Origin: Kalmusia sp. IMI 367209
Taxonomy: Eukaryota > Ascomycota > Dothideomycetes > Pleosporales > Didymosphaeriaceae
Length of the DNA stretch: 64,000 bases
Assembly (NCBI GenBank): GCA_027946365.1
Contig: JAPEUQ010000004.1
Span: 3,410,001-3,474,000 of the forward strand
Direction: 5' to 3'
A program made the position numbers and the translations under genes. This document shows positions 20,492-33,266 of this stretch, in pieces (the first letter of the stretch is position 1; each line of letters starts with the position of its first letter). The notes beneath the pieces are model-generated. The model had not been told where the DNA came from. It worked only from the letters and a program-made list of their open reading frames with translations, and searched no databases.

Positions 20492-22739
20492 ACAGGGCAG
20501 AGAATTGTAGATAGTTTGTTTTGTATCACGTATTCTAGTGTGACTTGTTGTTCCCTGATTCGCTGCCAGACTTCTTCACCGGATCAGTCCCGCATTCGCC
20601 TCACGCAAACCTCTTTTTAACAATCCGATCACAACTCCTTTCTCTTAGCGCCTCTTTTATCTCTTGTTGAACTTACGTAACTAGAATTCTCTTGGTTATT
20701 CTCCCTTCGGATTCTTCCTCAGGCTCGAGAATGCAAACTTCCCGATCATTGAGGAACAAAGTCATGTGTACGCCTTTGCTAGCCAATGCAAGCAGAAAAG
20801 CCTCAAAATCTACACTCAGAAGCCCTTCATCTGGCGACTGTACATCCGAATCGAGCTTCTTCGATGGTTCCGAATACAAGTATTTCGACTCATGATACTT
20901 GTTGATTCGACGAGCGCTGTACCATTTGTAATGACGCAATCAAGCAATTGCTCGGCATCGTCCACATGAAAACGAGTCCATGCATTGTTTATTTGCCTGA
21001 TCAAGATCAAATTTGGTGTTAGCGAGAGCCAACCCAAGCTGTCGATTTCGAAAGCGAGAAGTTTTCGAATTGCTTCGGTTCGTCAATGGCCCTGTACATT
21101 GACTAAATAATTTCCTTTGTCAAGTCATCGTATTACGCTAAGACTAAAGCCTCGCCGGAATGCTAAAAAAAGGTGAGCGTGCACATCACATGGACTCTTA
21201 AACCGCTTATCAAGCTCCTCTCGCACCCTATTCAAAGACTGAGTCCCGCGGTCAGAACTGATTATAAGTCAATCCATGTTTTTGAATGCAGCTATACAGT
21301 AGAACGACCGAAAGATGGCAGGAGAAAGTGCCTCCACTTAATAGCACGATGTTCGGCAACATGCAGAAGCATGGCAGGAATAAACTGTTCATAAAAGAGC
21401 CGGGCTGATAGTTGCAAAGGAAGCTGGGTATAGGTCAGTCCTCAATTGCAATTTCGGTTACAATAGATCGATCGTTCATCTCACCGACAGATGGCTTTTC
21501 GGCATTGCTTTGCGCGCTCTGCACGCTCGGCCGTAAGTTGGCGTCCCTGGTTGGAAGGCTTCATTACCTCGTGAGGGCGGGCTAGCGCCGGCACGAATGC
21601 GACAACGCTACTAGTATATGTGTTGAGAGAGATCTAATGGCAAAAATATCATATGCGTTGTTAGTTGGACGAGGGGTTGTGGTGGATACTACAGCACGTG
21701 CTGGTGGACTGGAGGTGCGCTAACGCCTTTTGGATCCCAGCATAATGTGAGACATCTTATCTCCTTTATTGAGCAATGCCTGTTATAGGTTGATATACGG
21801 TAGGTGAATGCTCATTTTCCGCGGTAGTATGGTTTAAAAATGTCCATTTACTTAGGCTGAGCCTCGTCTGTGAAAACTGTCCCAAAGCGACATGCACCCT
21901 CACATGGTTGATCAACGTTTAGCTTGCTTAAAGCCTTGATCTTGGGAGATCTGGTCGCAATTGCGCAGATGATTCTATGGAAAGTTGTAAGGGTTACACC
22001 GACACACTAGATACATTATGGTATTGCCATCTGTGCACGGGAACGGGACAGTTTGGGATACATGTTACATCCAGACGATGGCGGGGCTTCGTTAGCTGGC
22101 ATCACAAGACCTGGGGTCATCTGCCTCAGAGAGCAGATGGCATACCCCACGCACAAGTTTCATCCTGGGAGGACTGGCCTCCGATATGCGAACCGAACGC
22201 ATGAGCTGTCACTTGAGCGTCCAAACAGTCACCGGCCACTTGACCAGCTATCAGCGGCCCGTGCGCGCATGTACAACCACTCCACGTGTGAATGCGAACA
22301 CCACCACCAACTCCACGTAACCCTCCAACGATGCGCACTCTCCAACTAACACGGCCAGACTTACCTTCCCTCTGCCACGACTTCGATGGCTCAAGTGGCT
22401 TACCACCCCATCAAAGAAGCATTGTTCTCCAGTGATTGAAGCGCACCCAAGTGAAAGAGCTGAAATAGCGAACAATAAACCAGGAACAATGAACAACCAA
22501 GCGCCTCACGTTCACCATTCACTCTCACTCTCAAGTTTACAATGAGCGAGCTGTCATTGCCAACTTCCTGGGAGGCTGGTTCACACTCACTACGCTCAGC
22601 GATTTTCCAATAACGCGACCCACTCGATCCACGGTACAACCATCTGCGTACCCACAGTCGCAAATCTCAACGCTGGATCCCGCGATCCACGGTTGATCTT
22701 ACTTACTAACACAAGTACCGAATCGTCGCGGACAAGATC
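20492..22739. other. intergenic with possible gene remnant
   Basis: About 2.2 kb. On the minus strand at roughly 20673-21096 two overlapping frames look weakly coding: one ends in an acidic stretch (LEPEEESEGR), and the other contains INNAWTRFHVDDAEQLLD. I could not join them by acceptable splice sites. This may be a decayed gene or a small gene with introns I cannot place. The rest to 22739 shows nothing I can support and should contain the promoter of the gene at 22740. Confidence 0.35.
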
Positions 22740-23450
22740 ATGGCGTCCACAGGCTTCGGCGCTCCCATCTCTTCCTTCACTCCATACATGGACATACCCA
22801 AAGCAACTCGCACGGACACTTTGAATCGCCCACAAATGTGCCGCCGCAGCTCATCCGCCGCACATAACGCACTGATGCGACAAATCATGGAACCTTGGGG
22901 CTCCCTCTCTACTACACCTCCTGGCTGCCGTGCAATTAGCTACAGCAGCTGGCGCCGCTTCTCGACCGCATCAAGCAGCCCCAAGTCCGCCGACGAGATG
23001 ACGGCCTCCACCCTCTGCGAAGCAAGCGGACTATCGCGCGACTTCAATCCGCCCCTTTTGGAGCGCTGCGATCTGCGCGTCGCCGAGAACATTGTGTGCG
23101 GGAAGCCGGTGACCGTCGAGCGCCAGCGGTGTCACCCGCACGTACGGCACAGGAGCCAAACGACGAATAGCTCAGCTAGTTCGTGGACAACGGCGACGAG
23201 CGAGTGTAGCTCACAGGCGGCGTCGGGACGATCGGAGCCAATTGCGTTCAAGAAAGAGACGGTCAAGAGGCGGAACACGAATTCTCTTCTCACGGCGAGC
23301 TTCAAGGCGGCCGAGCCAAAGCATTCGCAGCGCAAGGTCCAGCCGAAGGTTGCATTGGCCAAACTAGGGAAGGAGTATGGGATTCAGACGTTGAGCATCG
23401 AGGATTTGCCCGAGGATGCGTTCGAATCGGACAGCGAGTATGAAGGCTGA
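22740..23450 (+). CDS. hypothetical protein, Ser-rich, acidic C-terminus
   Basis: Single-exon frame of 236 residues that I do not recognise. It is rich in Ser, Thr and Arg and largely low-complexity. A Cys-containing middle segment reads LLERCDLRVAENIVCGKP. A basic patch (KKETVKRR) is followed by an ordered-looking end (KLGKEYGIQTLSIEDLPED) and a terminal acidic tail. No membrane segment or signal peptide is seen. The mix of a basic patch and a structured acidic C-terminus suggests a regulatory, mostly disordered protein, but this is only an impression. The gene lies about 400 bases upstream of, and on the same strand as, the NDUFAF3-like gene. Confidence 0.65.
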   Translation: MASTGFGAPISSFTPYMDIPKATRTDTLNRPQMCRRSSSAAHNALMRQIMEPWGSLSTTPPGCRAISYSSWRRFSTASSSPKSADEMTASTLCEASGLSRDFNPPLLERCDLRVAENIVCGKPVTVERQRCHPHVRHRSQTTNSSASSWTTATSECSSQAASGRSEPIAFKKETVKRRNTNSLLTASFKAAEPKHSQRKVQPKVALAKLGKEYGIQTLSIEDLPEDAFESDSEYEG

Positions 23451-23856
23451 GAGAAGAAAGAAAACTGAACGAGGAGATGACGGAGAGAGGAGACGCAATC
23501 ACAGCGAAGATACGAAAGGAGCGACATACTGATCAAGAAGTCACAGACAACGGGATTCGTTGAAGGTCGTTACTTGGAAGCCTGCATCTCGTCGCCTCGG
23601 CGAATCATCACTGTTAAGAGTTATCTGGCCTTGCAGATATATAGCGTCGGAATATCTGCATTCAGCAGCACGAGCAATGAAGTTCATGGTTCATGGAAGG
23701 TTTGGTGTTTTAGTCCAGCGCACTTGCGCCTACATTCGGAGCTTTCCGCGTCTTGACCGTAGCGCGGTCCAAGCTCCCAATTTTGCATTCGATGACGGCG
23801 TTTCATCACTTCATCCTGTACATAGTATTTTCCTGATACCCAATTGCATAGTCGCC
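23451..23856. other. intergenic
   Basis: About 400 bases between two plus-strand genes. An open frame continues upstream of the next ATG from 23560, but that part does not look like a mitochondrial leader. Confidence 0.5.
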
Positions 23857-24686
23857 ATGGAGCGCACCTTAGTAAACTATTCGCGGTCACTCTCTCGCTC
23901 TTTCGTCTCCCACAGTGCCCTCAGACCAGCAGTGCAGAGCCAACTGCGCCTTGCATCCGCACCACGGCCCTCATCGCAGACGTCTTCCAGACTTCCCACC
24001 ACGCAATGCCACCGATGCATACACTCCACAGCTCCTCGCAACCAAGCTTCCCGCCCCCCTCGCTCCCATGACCGCGGCCCCCGCTCCACAGAAGACACTC
24101 AAACCGACTTCTCCGCGCTCGACGTCCTGCGCAACACCGCCGCGCCCGCGACCTCCATCGATGCCTGCACATCCGACGGCTTCGCGCTGAACAACCAATC
24201 GCGCATTAGTGGGTGCGGCGTCCTGCTCGTCGGCGGCGAAGCCTACCGGTGGCGGCCCTGGCTCTCTTCGCATCGAAAAGAGGGCACTCTCGAAGGAGGT
24301 GGTAAGGGTGATGATGCGATGACGGGGCGGCTGTTGAATGCGAAGGGTCAATGGGAAGTGAGCGAGGAGGCTTGGGGGTTGTTAGATGTCGTGTGGCCGA
24401 AGCCTGGTATGTGACTGTTCCCTGCATACAAACGTTCTTGTGAGCTTGATAAACGCAGGAGCTTGGCTGATGAGATGTGTTGGTAGATTTGTTGATCATT
24501 GGGACGGGGCCTAGGGTCATACCGATTGCGCCGGCGTTGAGAAAGTATTTGAACGGGTTGGGGATTCGGCTGGAGATTCAGGATACGAGGAATGCAGCGG
24601 CGCAGTTTAATCTGCTGGCGACTGAGCGCGGGGTGCAACAGGTTGCTGCGGCGCTGATTCCTATAGGGTGGAAGGAGGGGCGATGA
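23857..24686 (+). CDS. NDUFAF3-like mitochondrial complex I assembly factor (Mth938/DUF498 fold)
   Basis: Assembly factor for NADH:ubiquinone oxidoreductase in the mitochondrial matrix. Exons 23857-24406 and 24487-24686 give 249 residues. The 80-base intron (GTATGT donor, GGTAG acceptor) completes an Asp codon and joins VVWPKP to DLLIIGTGPR, the conserved centre of the family. I chose ATG 23857 because it starts MERTLVNYSRSLSRSF, a basic, acid-free, Ser/Arg-rich segment typical of a mitochondrial targeting peptide. The Mth938 domain runs from about residue 110 (FALNNQSRISGCGVLL) to the end (AALIPIGWKEGR). The family is about 180 residues in human; the extra length here is the leader and a Gly-rich loop. 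Confidence 0.87.
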
Positions 24687-25442
24687 GATTCGAGAAGAGG
24701 ACCGCATTGAAGGGCTTGGTGGTCAGCTAGTCAGTACCACATGTCGCCTGGGTCGCTCTCCGCCTTGTATATCACTGTACTATACTGTCTACGACCTGAT
24801 GACGAACGGCTAAAGAATGGTGTTTGATTCCCAGTGCATGTCTCAGTACTTGTCTCACACAGAACGAAAACCCGCCGGGAACTCGTGTGTCACGTCCCAG
24901 TGAGCTCCGCGCTTGATTTGTAGACAACTGAGAGCAGGAAGGTCCAGCAATGTATCGCGGCTGGAGTTATGTCAAGGTACACTCTACACAGGACGATATG
25001 TGGTCAACGTTGTGTGTTTTGTAACTAGATTAATTATAGGGCACCGATCACTTCATAATTCTTAAAGACTGCGAAATAATCATTTCAATCGGTGGTTATG
25101 CATTCCTGAACTACCTAGCTACCATGCAAAACCTCCACAACTCATCTAGCGGGCCACATTTCGTCTAGAAGGGCCGATGTTCACGCGGAAATGCTCACTC
25201 CCCTCCGCCATCACACCTCCACATGACGAAGACTAAACATTTGCAATATGCATATCCGTATCCATAAGCAGAGACTCAATTGACCGACGGGCAGGAGGAA
25301 AAGAAAGGAGAAAGTGGCCGAAGGGTCAAAGGAAATGACTGGTAAGGAAAATTTAACGCCATCCCATCTGTCATGTCACATGCGTCCTTGATTACTGAAA
25401 GGCTTCTGTGCACATTCACCAATCCTTCGCCAAGGTTGGTTG
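24687..25442. other. intergenic, convergent 3' ends
   Basis: About 750 bases between the convergent NDUFAF3-like and kinase genes; expected to hold both 3' UTRs. Nothing else seen. Confidence 0.5.
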
Positions 25443-27698
25443 TCATGTCGAGACCTGTTCTCTCAAACCACTAGGTTCGGGTACCTTCTTATGCCTTCGG
25501 CCGAGGAGAGTGGCGTTATCTAGACTGAGCTCGAAAGCACCCTTGTTCCTAACCTGGCGTTTGGCGGCAGCAGCGACGGCAGGCGAATGCTGACCATAGC
25601 CACGTTCTTGCTTAGGTGCGGCAGTTTGCCGTGCTTGGGCGGCGGCGGAAAGGGAGGTATTGCGCATCTTCTGCTCCATGGCGGAGACATCAGAGGCTTG
25701 CGACTTGGGAAGCTTCGCAGGAGGATGCTGTGCTGATGCATCATAGGGTACGGATTCGGCCGTGAATTCGTCGTCGTCTTCATTTTCATCAAGTGCGTTC
25801 AACGAATTGATGGCATTGGCGCCCCGGTACCCTTGCTTGAAGTTCTTTCTCCTCTTGCCCTCTTCTTCCTGTCGATGCACTGCGTAACCGACATCAAACA
25901 CTTCTCGTAAATTGACGGCACCTGGTGAACGGAAGTCCATACGCCTGGCTCCTGGTGACTCTAGATATGCAAAGTTCTGTTGGAGGGGCTGTCCACTTCC
26001 TCCTTGCTCATATGATTCCTGCTTTTGCCTGACAGCAGCGGGTGTAGCGAGCGGCGGTGCATCGTAAGCAGCGTAGGTGACCTCATCAGCTTCCCGTATC
26101 CATGGGTGATTCAGGAACTGCTTGATATCATATCGCTTTTCAGGGTCGACGGTCAACAGATGTGAGACCAAGTCTTGGGCCGGTTTGGAGATGTCATCCC
26201 ACCACGGTGACAGGAAGGTGTACTGGCCGCGTGCAACTTTCTCGGTAAGTGTCTGGATAGACTCGTCATAAAATGGCGGAAACCCGCAAAGGAGAGTGTA
26301 CAAGACACAACCAAGTGCCCACATGTCTACGCTCTTGGAATATCGCTCGTCCTTCACGATCTCAGGAGCTGTGTAGCCGACCGTACCACATGGCGTCATG
26401 GTTTGGCTGTCCCAGATGACTTTTGACAGACCAAAGTCTGCAATCTTGATCACGCCGATACCTCCTGCACCCTGTCCCTTGACAAACTCACCCTCGTCCG
26501 CCTTGTCCTCATCGTCAGGACCTCGCGGCTTCGGGTTGCGGGTAGGAATGAACGGGGTGGGGTAGAATAGAAGGTTCTCTGGCTTGATGTCACTGGAGCA
26601 TGACGTCAGTGGGCGTATTCCTTGGCGGAGAGAATGAAGAGTCCATACCGATGTACAACACCTGCCTCCTCGTGCAAGTACTCTAACGCTTTGGCCACCT
26701 GAATGATGACGTGCCGCGAAAGGTCCTCGCTGAAGTACGTCAGACGGACAATCTGGTGGAAGAGCTCGCCGCCTGGGCACAGCTCAAGCACTAGGTAGTA
26801 ATATTGCCTTGACTCGTTGAAGTCGATGAGCTGGACAATGTTGGGGTGGTCCAGCTGTCGCATTATCTGTACCTCCTTGAGGATGTTCGCTCTCTGTAGG
26901 CCATTACGTCAGTGTCTGCCTCTCTAACTAAGCGTTGGGAGAGGCCGATGCTGCCGGGACCGCGCAGTAGGCTCTGTAGTTGCGCACCTCGACTGTTTTG
27001 GGTGCCTTCTTGAAATCCGGATGCATATGCTGATCGCCCTACACCGTGACCACGTGTTGGTAACTGCCGCTTCACGCCAACCTCGACCTCGACTTGCGGG
27101 GGAAGGGAAGACGACACAAGGAGATGGGCAGAATAGTGCAGTTCCACCGGGGCATACTAACCTGGCTCGAGTTCATTTCAAACTTGCGCACCACCTTGAT
27201 GGCGACCTCGCCGTACTGGCCTTTGTTGTCGCGTGCTCGGTAGACGTTGCTGAAGGCGCCGTCGCCCATCTTTTCGACCAGCGTCCACCGTTCGAGGCCG
27301 GGATACTTGGGCAGCTTGCCCTTGGCTTCACGTTCCTCTGCAACGATACGCTCTAGCACGGAAGGGTCAATGTCCTTGTTCTTGGCGGCGGCGGCGGCCT
27401 GCTTCTGCTTGTCGCCTGCCGCACGCGCCGCTACGTCTCCGGCTTGTGCAGCGATGTTGCGGTTGTCGACTGCGCCGACCGAGTAGTCACCGTGGGGGGC
27501 TACCTGGTGCTGCTTCTGAGCCTGGTGCATGAGGGGCTCGCTGATGCCGACATGCTGAGGTTCCGGGTGGTTGTGTCGTTGGGGCTGGTGTTGTGCGTGA
27601 ACATTCGACACATTGGTGGTGGCCTCGCCGTGGGGGGCGTTTGCGCGTGCCTGCTTGCCATGACGCAAGAAGTTCTTGAAATTCTGTATCGCGGCCAT
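25443..27698 (-). CDS. Srk1/Rck2-type MAPK-activated Ser/Thr kinase
   Basis: CaMK-group kinase acting downstream of the Hog1/Sty1 stress MAPK. Three exons, 27162-27698, 26649-26893 and 25443-26592, give 643 residues. Introns of 268 and 56 bases restore RANILKEVQIM and VVHRDIKPEN. After an Ala/Gln-rich N-terminus beginning MAAIQNFKNFLRHGKQ, the kinase domain starts near residue 138: Gly loop MGDGAFSNVY, VAIK Lys168, HRD with Asp262, an insert before the DFG of about 35 residues typical of this subfamily, DFGLSK, and activation loop GTVGYTAPE. The C-terminal tail is long, with a conserved end ELSLDNATLLGRRHKK that is characteristic of Rck1/Rck2/Srk1. All catalytic residues are intact. The 3 kb divergent upstream region contains several CCCCT/AGGGG motifs, which would suit stress control but are common by chance. 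Confidence 0.92.
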
Positions 27699-30687
27699 CT
27701 TAGTCGTCTGTGTGGTGGAGGTTGGGAAGTTTGGTTAGGAGAGGGGCGGGGTAGGCGCTCAAAGACGCGCTGAGGTGAAGAAGCTGCGACGGGGGACACA
27801 AAAGCAAGTGTACCGGGCGGGCAGGCAGGCGGCGGGGGGGTCGAGATAGCGGGAGACGAAGGCAAAATGCAGACGAGAAGACGCTTGAGGGTGAACGGAG
27901 AGGTCATGCAGCGCCCAGGCGAGGATTGATGCCAGAACAAGCTGTGTTCGGCGGTCCTGCGTCATTCATGGGGACCGTGCGCTATGACGCTGCTTCCGAC
28001 ATCATACCCAGGAGCGCGTAGACGCCCTCGGACCCCCCTTCCCCTACGCCATCACTTCAATTTGCGGTCCGCATCTCGTGCGTGCCCGGCGCCGCTGCCT
28101 GTTGGCCCGATATTGCCATGGGCAGGAATGGGAAAGAAAAGGCAGCGTTGGGCCGTTGGGGGGCACTCACCTCGATAACTGCCATCTTGCTACCCCTGTT
28201 GCCGCGCTCGCGGTGGAATACCATGCGTCTCTGCTCCGCTCGCTTGGAAGCTTCAGTTCTGCTTACAGAGCTTCCTACCCGCGTTACGTCGATGGGTCGA
28301 TGGGATGCAGACCCCTCTCTGGCAGCCCTGGACGGGAGCACGCACTGTGGATGACGCTGGTGTCGCTCGATGCCTTGCCCGACGGGAGATCTTGCAGCTG
28401 GGCCGTAGCGCCGTGCAAGGGTGAAAGATATGCCGCTGGGGACACAAGATGCAGTGCTGGTCGACTTGGGGTTCTGATCGCTGTCGGTGTGCTCCGTAAG
28501 ACGGTTTCTGCGAGGACGTGCGAAGGACGTGCGAATGACGGTGGGAACCTGCAGCCTACGCTGGGGAGGCAACAAGCACAAAGTATGTGACAATCACAGG
28601 AGAGAGACAAAGCAACGCAGCAACGTCAAAGGGCCTAGCTCAAAGATATCTGTGTGCTTTCGCGGCGTCGGGTCTGTCACGCCAGCGAGCACGCCGCAAA
28701 GACGCACGCGTTCTGCTTGCAACCGCGCCGGGCCACCCGCGGACGGCTCCCCCGGCTTGACGTTCCAAGGTTCTCTATCGTGAAAGCCTCAGCAAGTCTT
28801 CCTAGAGGTCGCTCCCTGCACGCTAGGCGACGGCGGCAGCGCCATGGTGTGCGTGAACTCGTACGCGAGTTGGCACCTAGCGCGACGGCCGCAAGTCTGT
28901 CGCTGCTCGCGCATAAACCAACAGGGCAGCCCCCATGAAACCCCTTTGCTCCCGCGTCACGGCCGACTATATGCCGCAGCACATTGCCCACATCGTGTCT
29001 CGATGGCCTTCTCGCTCCAGCGTCGACAGCTTGGCGGCGTGAGGATCCGTATGCAGGGTCTAGCCGAGTGACATCATCAGAGAGTGGGGCAGGCTATCGT
29101 TCACTGGGGGCGCCGCCACATACCAAGGCTGAAACACAACCTGACGTTTTCGGCCGTCACAGAGCCTGCCCCGGCGCACATCATCCAAGAAGCCTTGGTT
29201 GGCGCGCAGCATTGCGAGCATTGCGATGCTGTTTTCGCTTTTACAGCTTTGCAAAAGCTGCTCACTTGACATTTCTGCACGCATGGCTGGCTTACCGTTA
29301 CGCCTACCGAAACACTTTGCGCGTTTTTCATGCAGGGTCCGCTAGTCTATAGTAGTCGTCATGATCACGTGCGCATGTGCGACTACCCATAGTGGGTTTA
29401 ATCGTCGTCATCAATGTGAGAGAACATGCTAGCATGAAAGTGCCATTCGCGGGATTGATGGATGCGAAACGAGCACCTTATCAATCAAGAGGACACCGTT
29501 CGCTGGCACGATACCAACGATGCTTAACGGGTACCGAAGCAGCCACGAGAGTACAATCTGGTTGAGAGGTCGGGCGAATCTTAGCAGAACTCGTTAGGGA
29601 ATACTTCTACTTTGTATACATAGACAAGTCACTTTGCAAGCAAAAATACAAATTGTAATGTTTATCCTGTTCACCTGGGAAGATCATGCTTCGAGTCGCT
29701 TAGAAAGGTATACTAACTTTGTATAGCTCTACTGTGTGCAGACCGGAGTACTTCGGATGCGGATCCGGATTGTCAGGACATCTGCCCGGCCCCTGACCCA
29801 TGATCAACTCTTCCGATCCCTAATACACACCATAGCGTAGACAATAGTACTAGAAGGCGATTGGTCACAACCACATCTCACTTCACGAGCAACCTCCATT
29901 TTTTGTCTCGACCGCTCTCGCCAAACTTCGTCTATTATCGGAAAGCACCGCAGCAAACTCTTCAAGCATCAGGCTATTACTCCAGCCTCATTCCTGGTGG
30001 CTTCAGGTTTTTTTTTTTGGCTTGCTCTTAGCTCTAGACGTGCTATTTCAGACAAACACTTTTACACTATAGTTGGAAATTATTTTAAAACAAAGTTCTG
30101 AACATATCAAGAAGAAACCGAACACGATTTGCCATATCTAGTCTGGGTGGCCCTTTCGTTACTTCGAATGCACAAACCACTTGGTGACCGTGTATCGAAA
30201 GGCAAATCCACTTCTCCATGCAAGATCGATCTCTCCACTGAAAAACCCTCCACCCACGTGAAAAATGTCGCAATGAGCACTCGGCGCTCGGAACATCACA
30301 TCCCCTCCCATATCCGACCGTCGCTGCAGCCAGACCGTTGGGGAGTTCCCGCCGCGTTGCTCCAGCTCGCGCGGCCAATAGGCACATCTTCGGGTCTCTC
30401 CACACTCGCTCGTACCCTTAAAAGGAAAGTCCTCCTCCAGATTCTCCACACTTGGCATCTTGGCAACCATCGCTCTTCCATTGCCGTCGAGTATGTCGAC
30501 TTGATTCTTGGAGCATCGTGACCTAGGAATATTCCGAAGAAACTGCCGATAGCGGCACGGCGCGAGGGTGACGAGGTAGTCTGAGGAGCGATCGTGTGGA
30601 GATGTGGGGAGAGGAATTGGGTATAAAATGTCAAGCTGGAATAGAGTTTTAAGACTTGTATATCCCGAGGACCGTCCATTACACACG
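27699..30687. other. long divergent intergenic region
   Basis: About 3 kb between the kinase (minus) and the GH3 gene (plus). The part near the kinase is GC-rich with C/G runs and CCCCT/AGGGG (STRE-like) motifs around 27740 and 28035-28045. Overlapping open frames on both strands at 28.0-29.4 kb have no family motifs and look like chance frames in GC-rich DNA. A T-run is at about 30008. Confidence 0.45.
30622..30627 (+). promoter_or_regulatory. TATA box of the GH3 gene
   Basis: TATAAA lies 66 bases upstream of the chosen start codon at 30688, a suitable distance for a short 5' leader. It supports the later methionine over the earlier in-frame one at 30604, which would overlap the TATA element. 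Confidence 0.55.
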
Positions 30688-32752
30688 ATGATGGTGGGCA
30701 ACCTCTCCAGATGGCACCAAAGGGCTTTCCTTTCGCTGCTCTTCACAGCAACCATATCAGCTCGACCAGAGCCCGTGTCGAGACTCCCATCCAACCCCCT
30801 TGTCCCACGCTCTACGAATGAATCCTTCCCATACCGAGACGCATCGTTATGTATCGACGAACGCGTGGAAGACCTTCTCCAGCGCATGACGCTCGAGGAG
30901 AAAGCTGGGCAACTCTTCCATACTCAAATGCAAATGGGTGTCAATGGGACCCTCGACCTTGGAAATGTCACCGCGCGTCGCAACAGCACCGACAACATGG
31001 TAGGCGAGAAATACATGACACATTTCAACCTTGTCGGCGAGGTGACCGATGTTCGGATCAACGCTGAGTGGTACAACCGCGTCCAGGAACGCGCACTACA
31101 GACCAGACTCGGGATACCGATCACTCTTTCTTCGGATCCTAGGCATGCATTCACGGAGAATATTGGGACGGGGTTCGCTGCAAATCAGTTCTCGCAATGG
31201 CCGGAAAGCTTAGGGCTCGCTGCACTACGAGACGCAGAGCTTGTGCAGAAGTTCGCTGAGATCGCACGAGAGGAGTACATGGCGATTGGCATCCGATCAG
31301 CACTGCACCCACAAATCGACCTCGTCACCGAACCGCGATGGGCTCGCATCGGGAACACGATGGGTGAAGACGCGAATTTGACATCGGAACTCGTCGTCGC
31401 ATACCTGAAGGGCTTCCAGGGCGAAAAGCTTGGTCCGCACTCCGTTACTACCGTTACGAAGCATTTCCCCCGGCGGCGGACCAATGGAGAACGGCGAAGA
31501 TAGTCACTTCACATACGGCAAAAACCAAACGTATCCCGGAAACAATCTAGAGTACCATCTTATCCCTTTCCGAGCCGCCATAGCCGCAGGAGCAAGACAG
31601 ATCATGCCGTACTATTCGCGACCGATTGGCACAGAGTATGACGAGGTCGGCTTTTCATTCAACAAAGGCATCATCACCGACCTTCTTCGCGGTGAGCTGG
31701 GTTTCCAAGGCATTGTCTGCAGTGACTGGGGCTTGATTACCGACACGGTGATCCGCGGACAGGACATGTAAGTACTTGGGCTACAAATCGTTGATATGCA
31801 CGGTGTTTGACCTATTCGAATGTTTATCTTCTTTCATAAACTCGAATACCACCTTTTCTTTCAATCTCATCTAGATACATTTTCAGTATCATCTACTAAC
31901 ATTTACTCCCTAGGCCCGCTCGCGCTTGGGGCGTAGAATACCTCAATGAACTCCAGCGCGCCGCCATGATCCTCAACGCAGGCGTCGATCAATTCGGCGG
32001 CGAACAACGCCCCGAACTCATCGTCGAGCTCGTCAACACGGGTGTCATACCCGAATCCCGCATCGACATTTCAGTCCGCCGCCTCCTCCGCGAGAAGTTC
32101 ACCCTGGGCCTCTTCGACAACCCCTTCGTCGACGTGGACGCAGCCATTCAAGTCGTCGGCAACCAGTACTTCCGCCGTATGGGCAACGAGACCCAGCGCA
32201 AAGCGTACACCCTCTTGACCAACACCGACAACATACTTCCCCTCAAAGCCGCAGACCACGCCGATTCCAAGTTCTACGTTGAGGGGCATCGAAGCATCAT
32301 ATCTCGAAGCCCGCAATTTAACGTTGGTCGATACACCTGCCGAAGCCGATCTCGCCCTCCTCCGTCTCCAAGCCCCCTATGAGCCGCGACCCGGCGGCTT
32401 CGAGTCCGCGTACCACGCAGGATCCCTCGAGTACAACGCCACCGAGAAATCCCGACAAGCTTCCATTTACGCCGCTGTGCCTACCATCGTGGACATCTAC
32501 CTCGATCGGCCTGCGGCTATCCCGGAGATCGCGGGTGCTGCGAAGGCCTTGTTGGCGAATTTCGGGGCGGGTCCGGACGCGTTCTTGGACGTCTTATTTG
32601 GCGTTGAAGGGGCGCAGCCATTGGGGAAGTTGCCGTTTGATTTGCCGCGCAGTATGGCCGCAGTGGAAGCGTCGAAGGAGGACGTGCCGTTTGATACTGT
32701 GGACCCGGTGTTTAGATATGGAGATGGGCTGAGGTACGCTGAACAATGTTAA
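30688..32752 (+). pseudogene. secreted GH3 glycoside hydrolase (beta-glucosidase/xylosidase type) with two +1 frameshifts
   Basis: Family 3 glycosidase that would release sugars from plant-wall oligosaccharides. From ATG 30688 a signal peptide is visible (hydrophobic core FLSLLFTATISA). The (alpha/beta)8 domain has MTLEEKAGQLF, and the nucleophile Asp is in IVCSDWG. An intron at 31768-31913 (GTAAGT donor, CTAAC branch, CCTAG acceptor) restores GQDMPARAW. Two single-base insertions break the frame: one extra C in the run at 31467-31471, where the conserved KHFPGGGP motif shifts frame, and one extra G in the run at 32283-32286. On either side the protein continues in the family's sequence, to FDTVDPVFRYGDGLRY. 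Either the gene is recently inactivated or both are homopolymer sequencing errors; everything else looks under selection. Confidence 0.8.
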
Positions 32753-33266
32753 GTGAAAAGCGACAGGGTGATGTGAAGGATGCTAAGATATATTATGATA
32801 ATATAAGAACTAAGTCATTTTGTACACGTGTGCTGAACGAGTCGACTATCTCGGTGGGCTAGGCCAACAGATTTTTCGAAACTTTCGTGACACTTCATAA
32901 AATCATATCTAGCCTTAGAATCGCATGTTATATACATCCTACAGACTTTATATAGAGAAACCAAAATTGCGGTATGTATCACAGAGTAGAACATCAGAAG
33001 ATTGACTTGATTCTAGACGGAGGGGAGGGACTGACTCAACTATATTGCTATCCTACAAAGCTCGCGAGGTGCTCTCGCATTTTGTAAATGGTGACTAGAG
33101 AAAGTAGAAATGCCGGTGTTTGTATTGCAGATATTCAGGTCTAACACTCCACGGAATGGAAGAATTGTATCTGCACAGCATTGAGCCACCTCGCACACCC
33201 ACGGCATGTCTTTGCATCGGTCACTATCTAAGTCTTCTATACATATACTTACAATACTTCAATAAA
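32753..33266. other. intergenic, convergent 3' ends
   Basis: 510 AT-rich bases between the convergent GH3 and MFS genes. No feature recognised. Confidence 0.5.

Noticed and set aside
20673..21096. Weakly coding-looking minus-strand frames next to the first HET gene
   Set aside because: The frames cannot be joined by introns of acceptable length; mentioned only as a possible remnant in the intergenic entry.
28057..28593. Overlapping open frames of 170-178 codons on both strands
   Set aside because: Both strands are open in GC-rich DNA without motifs, which is typical of chance frames; neither has splice partners or domain signals.
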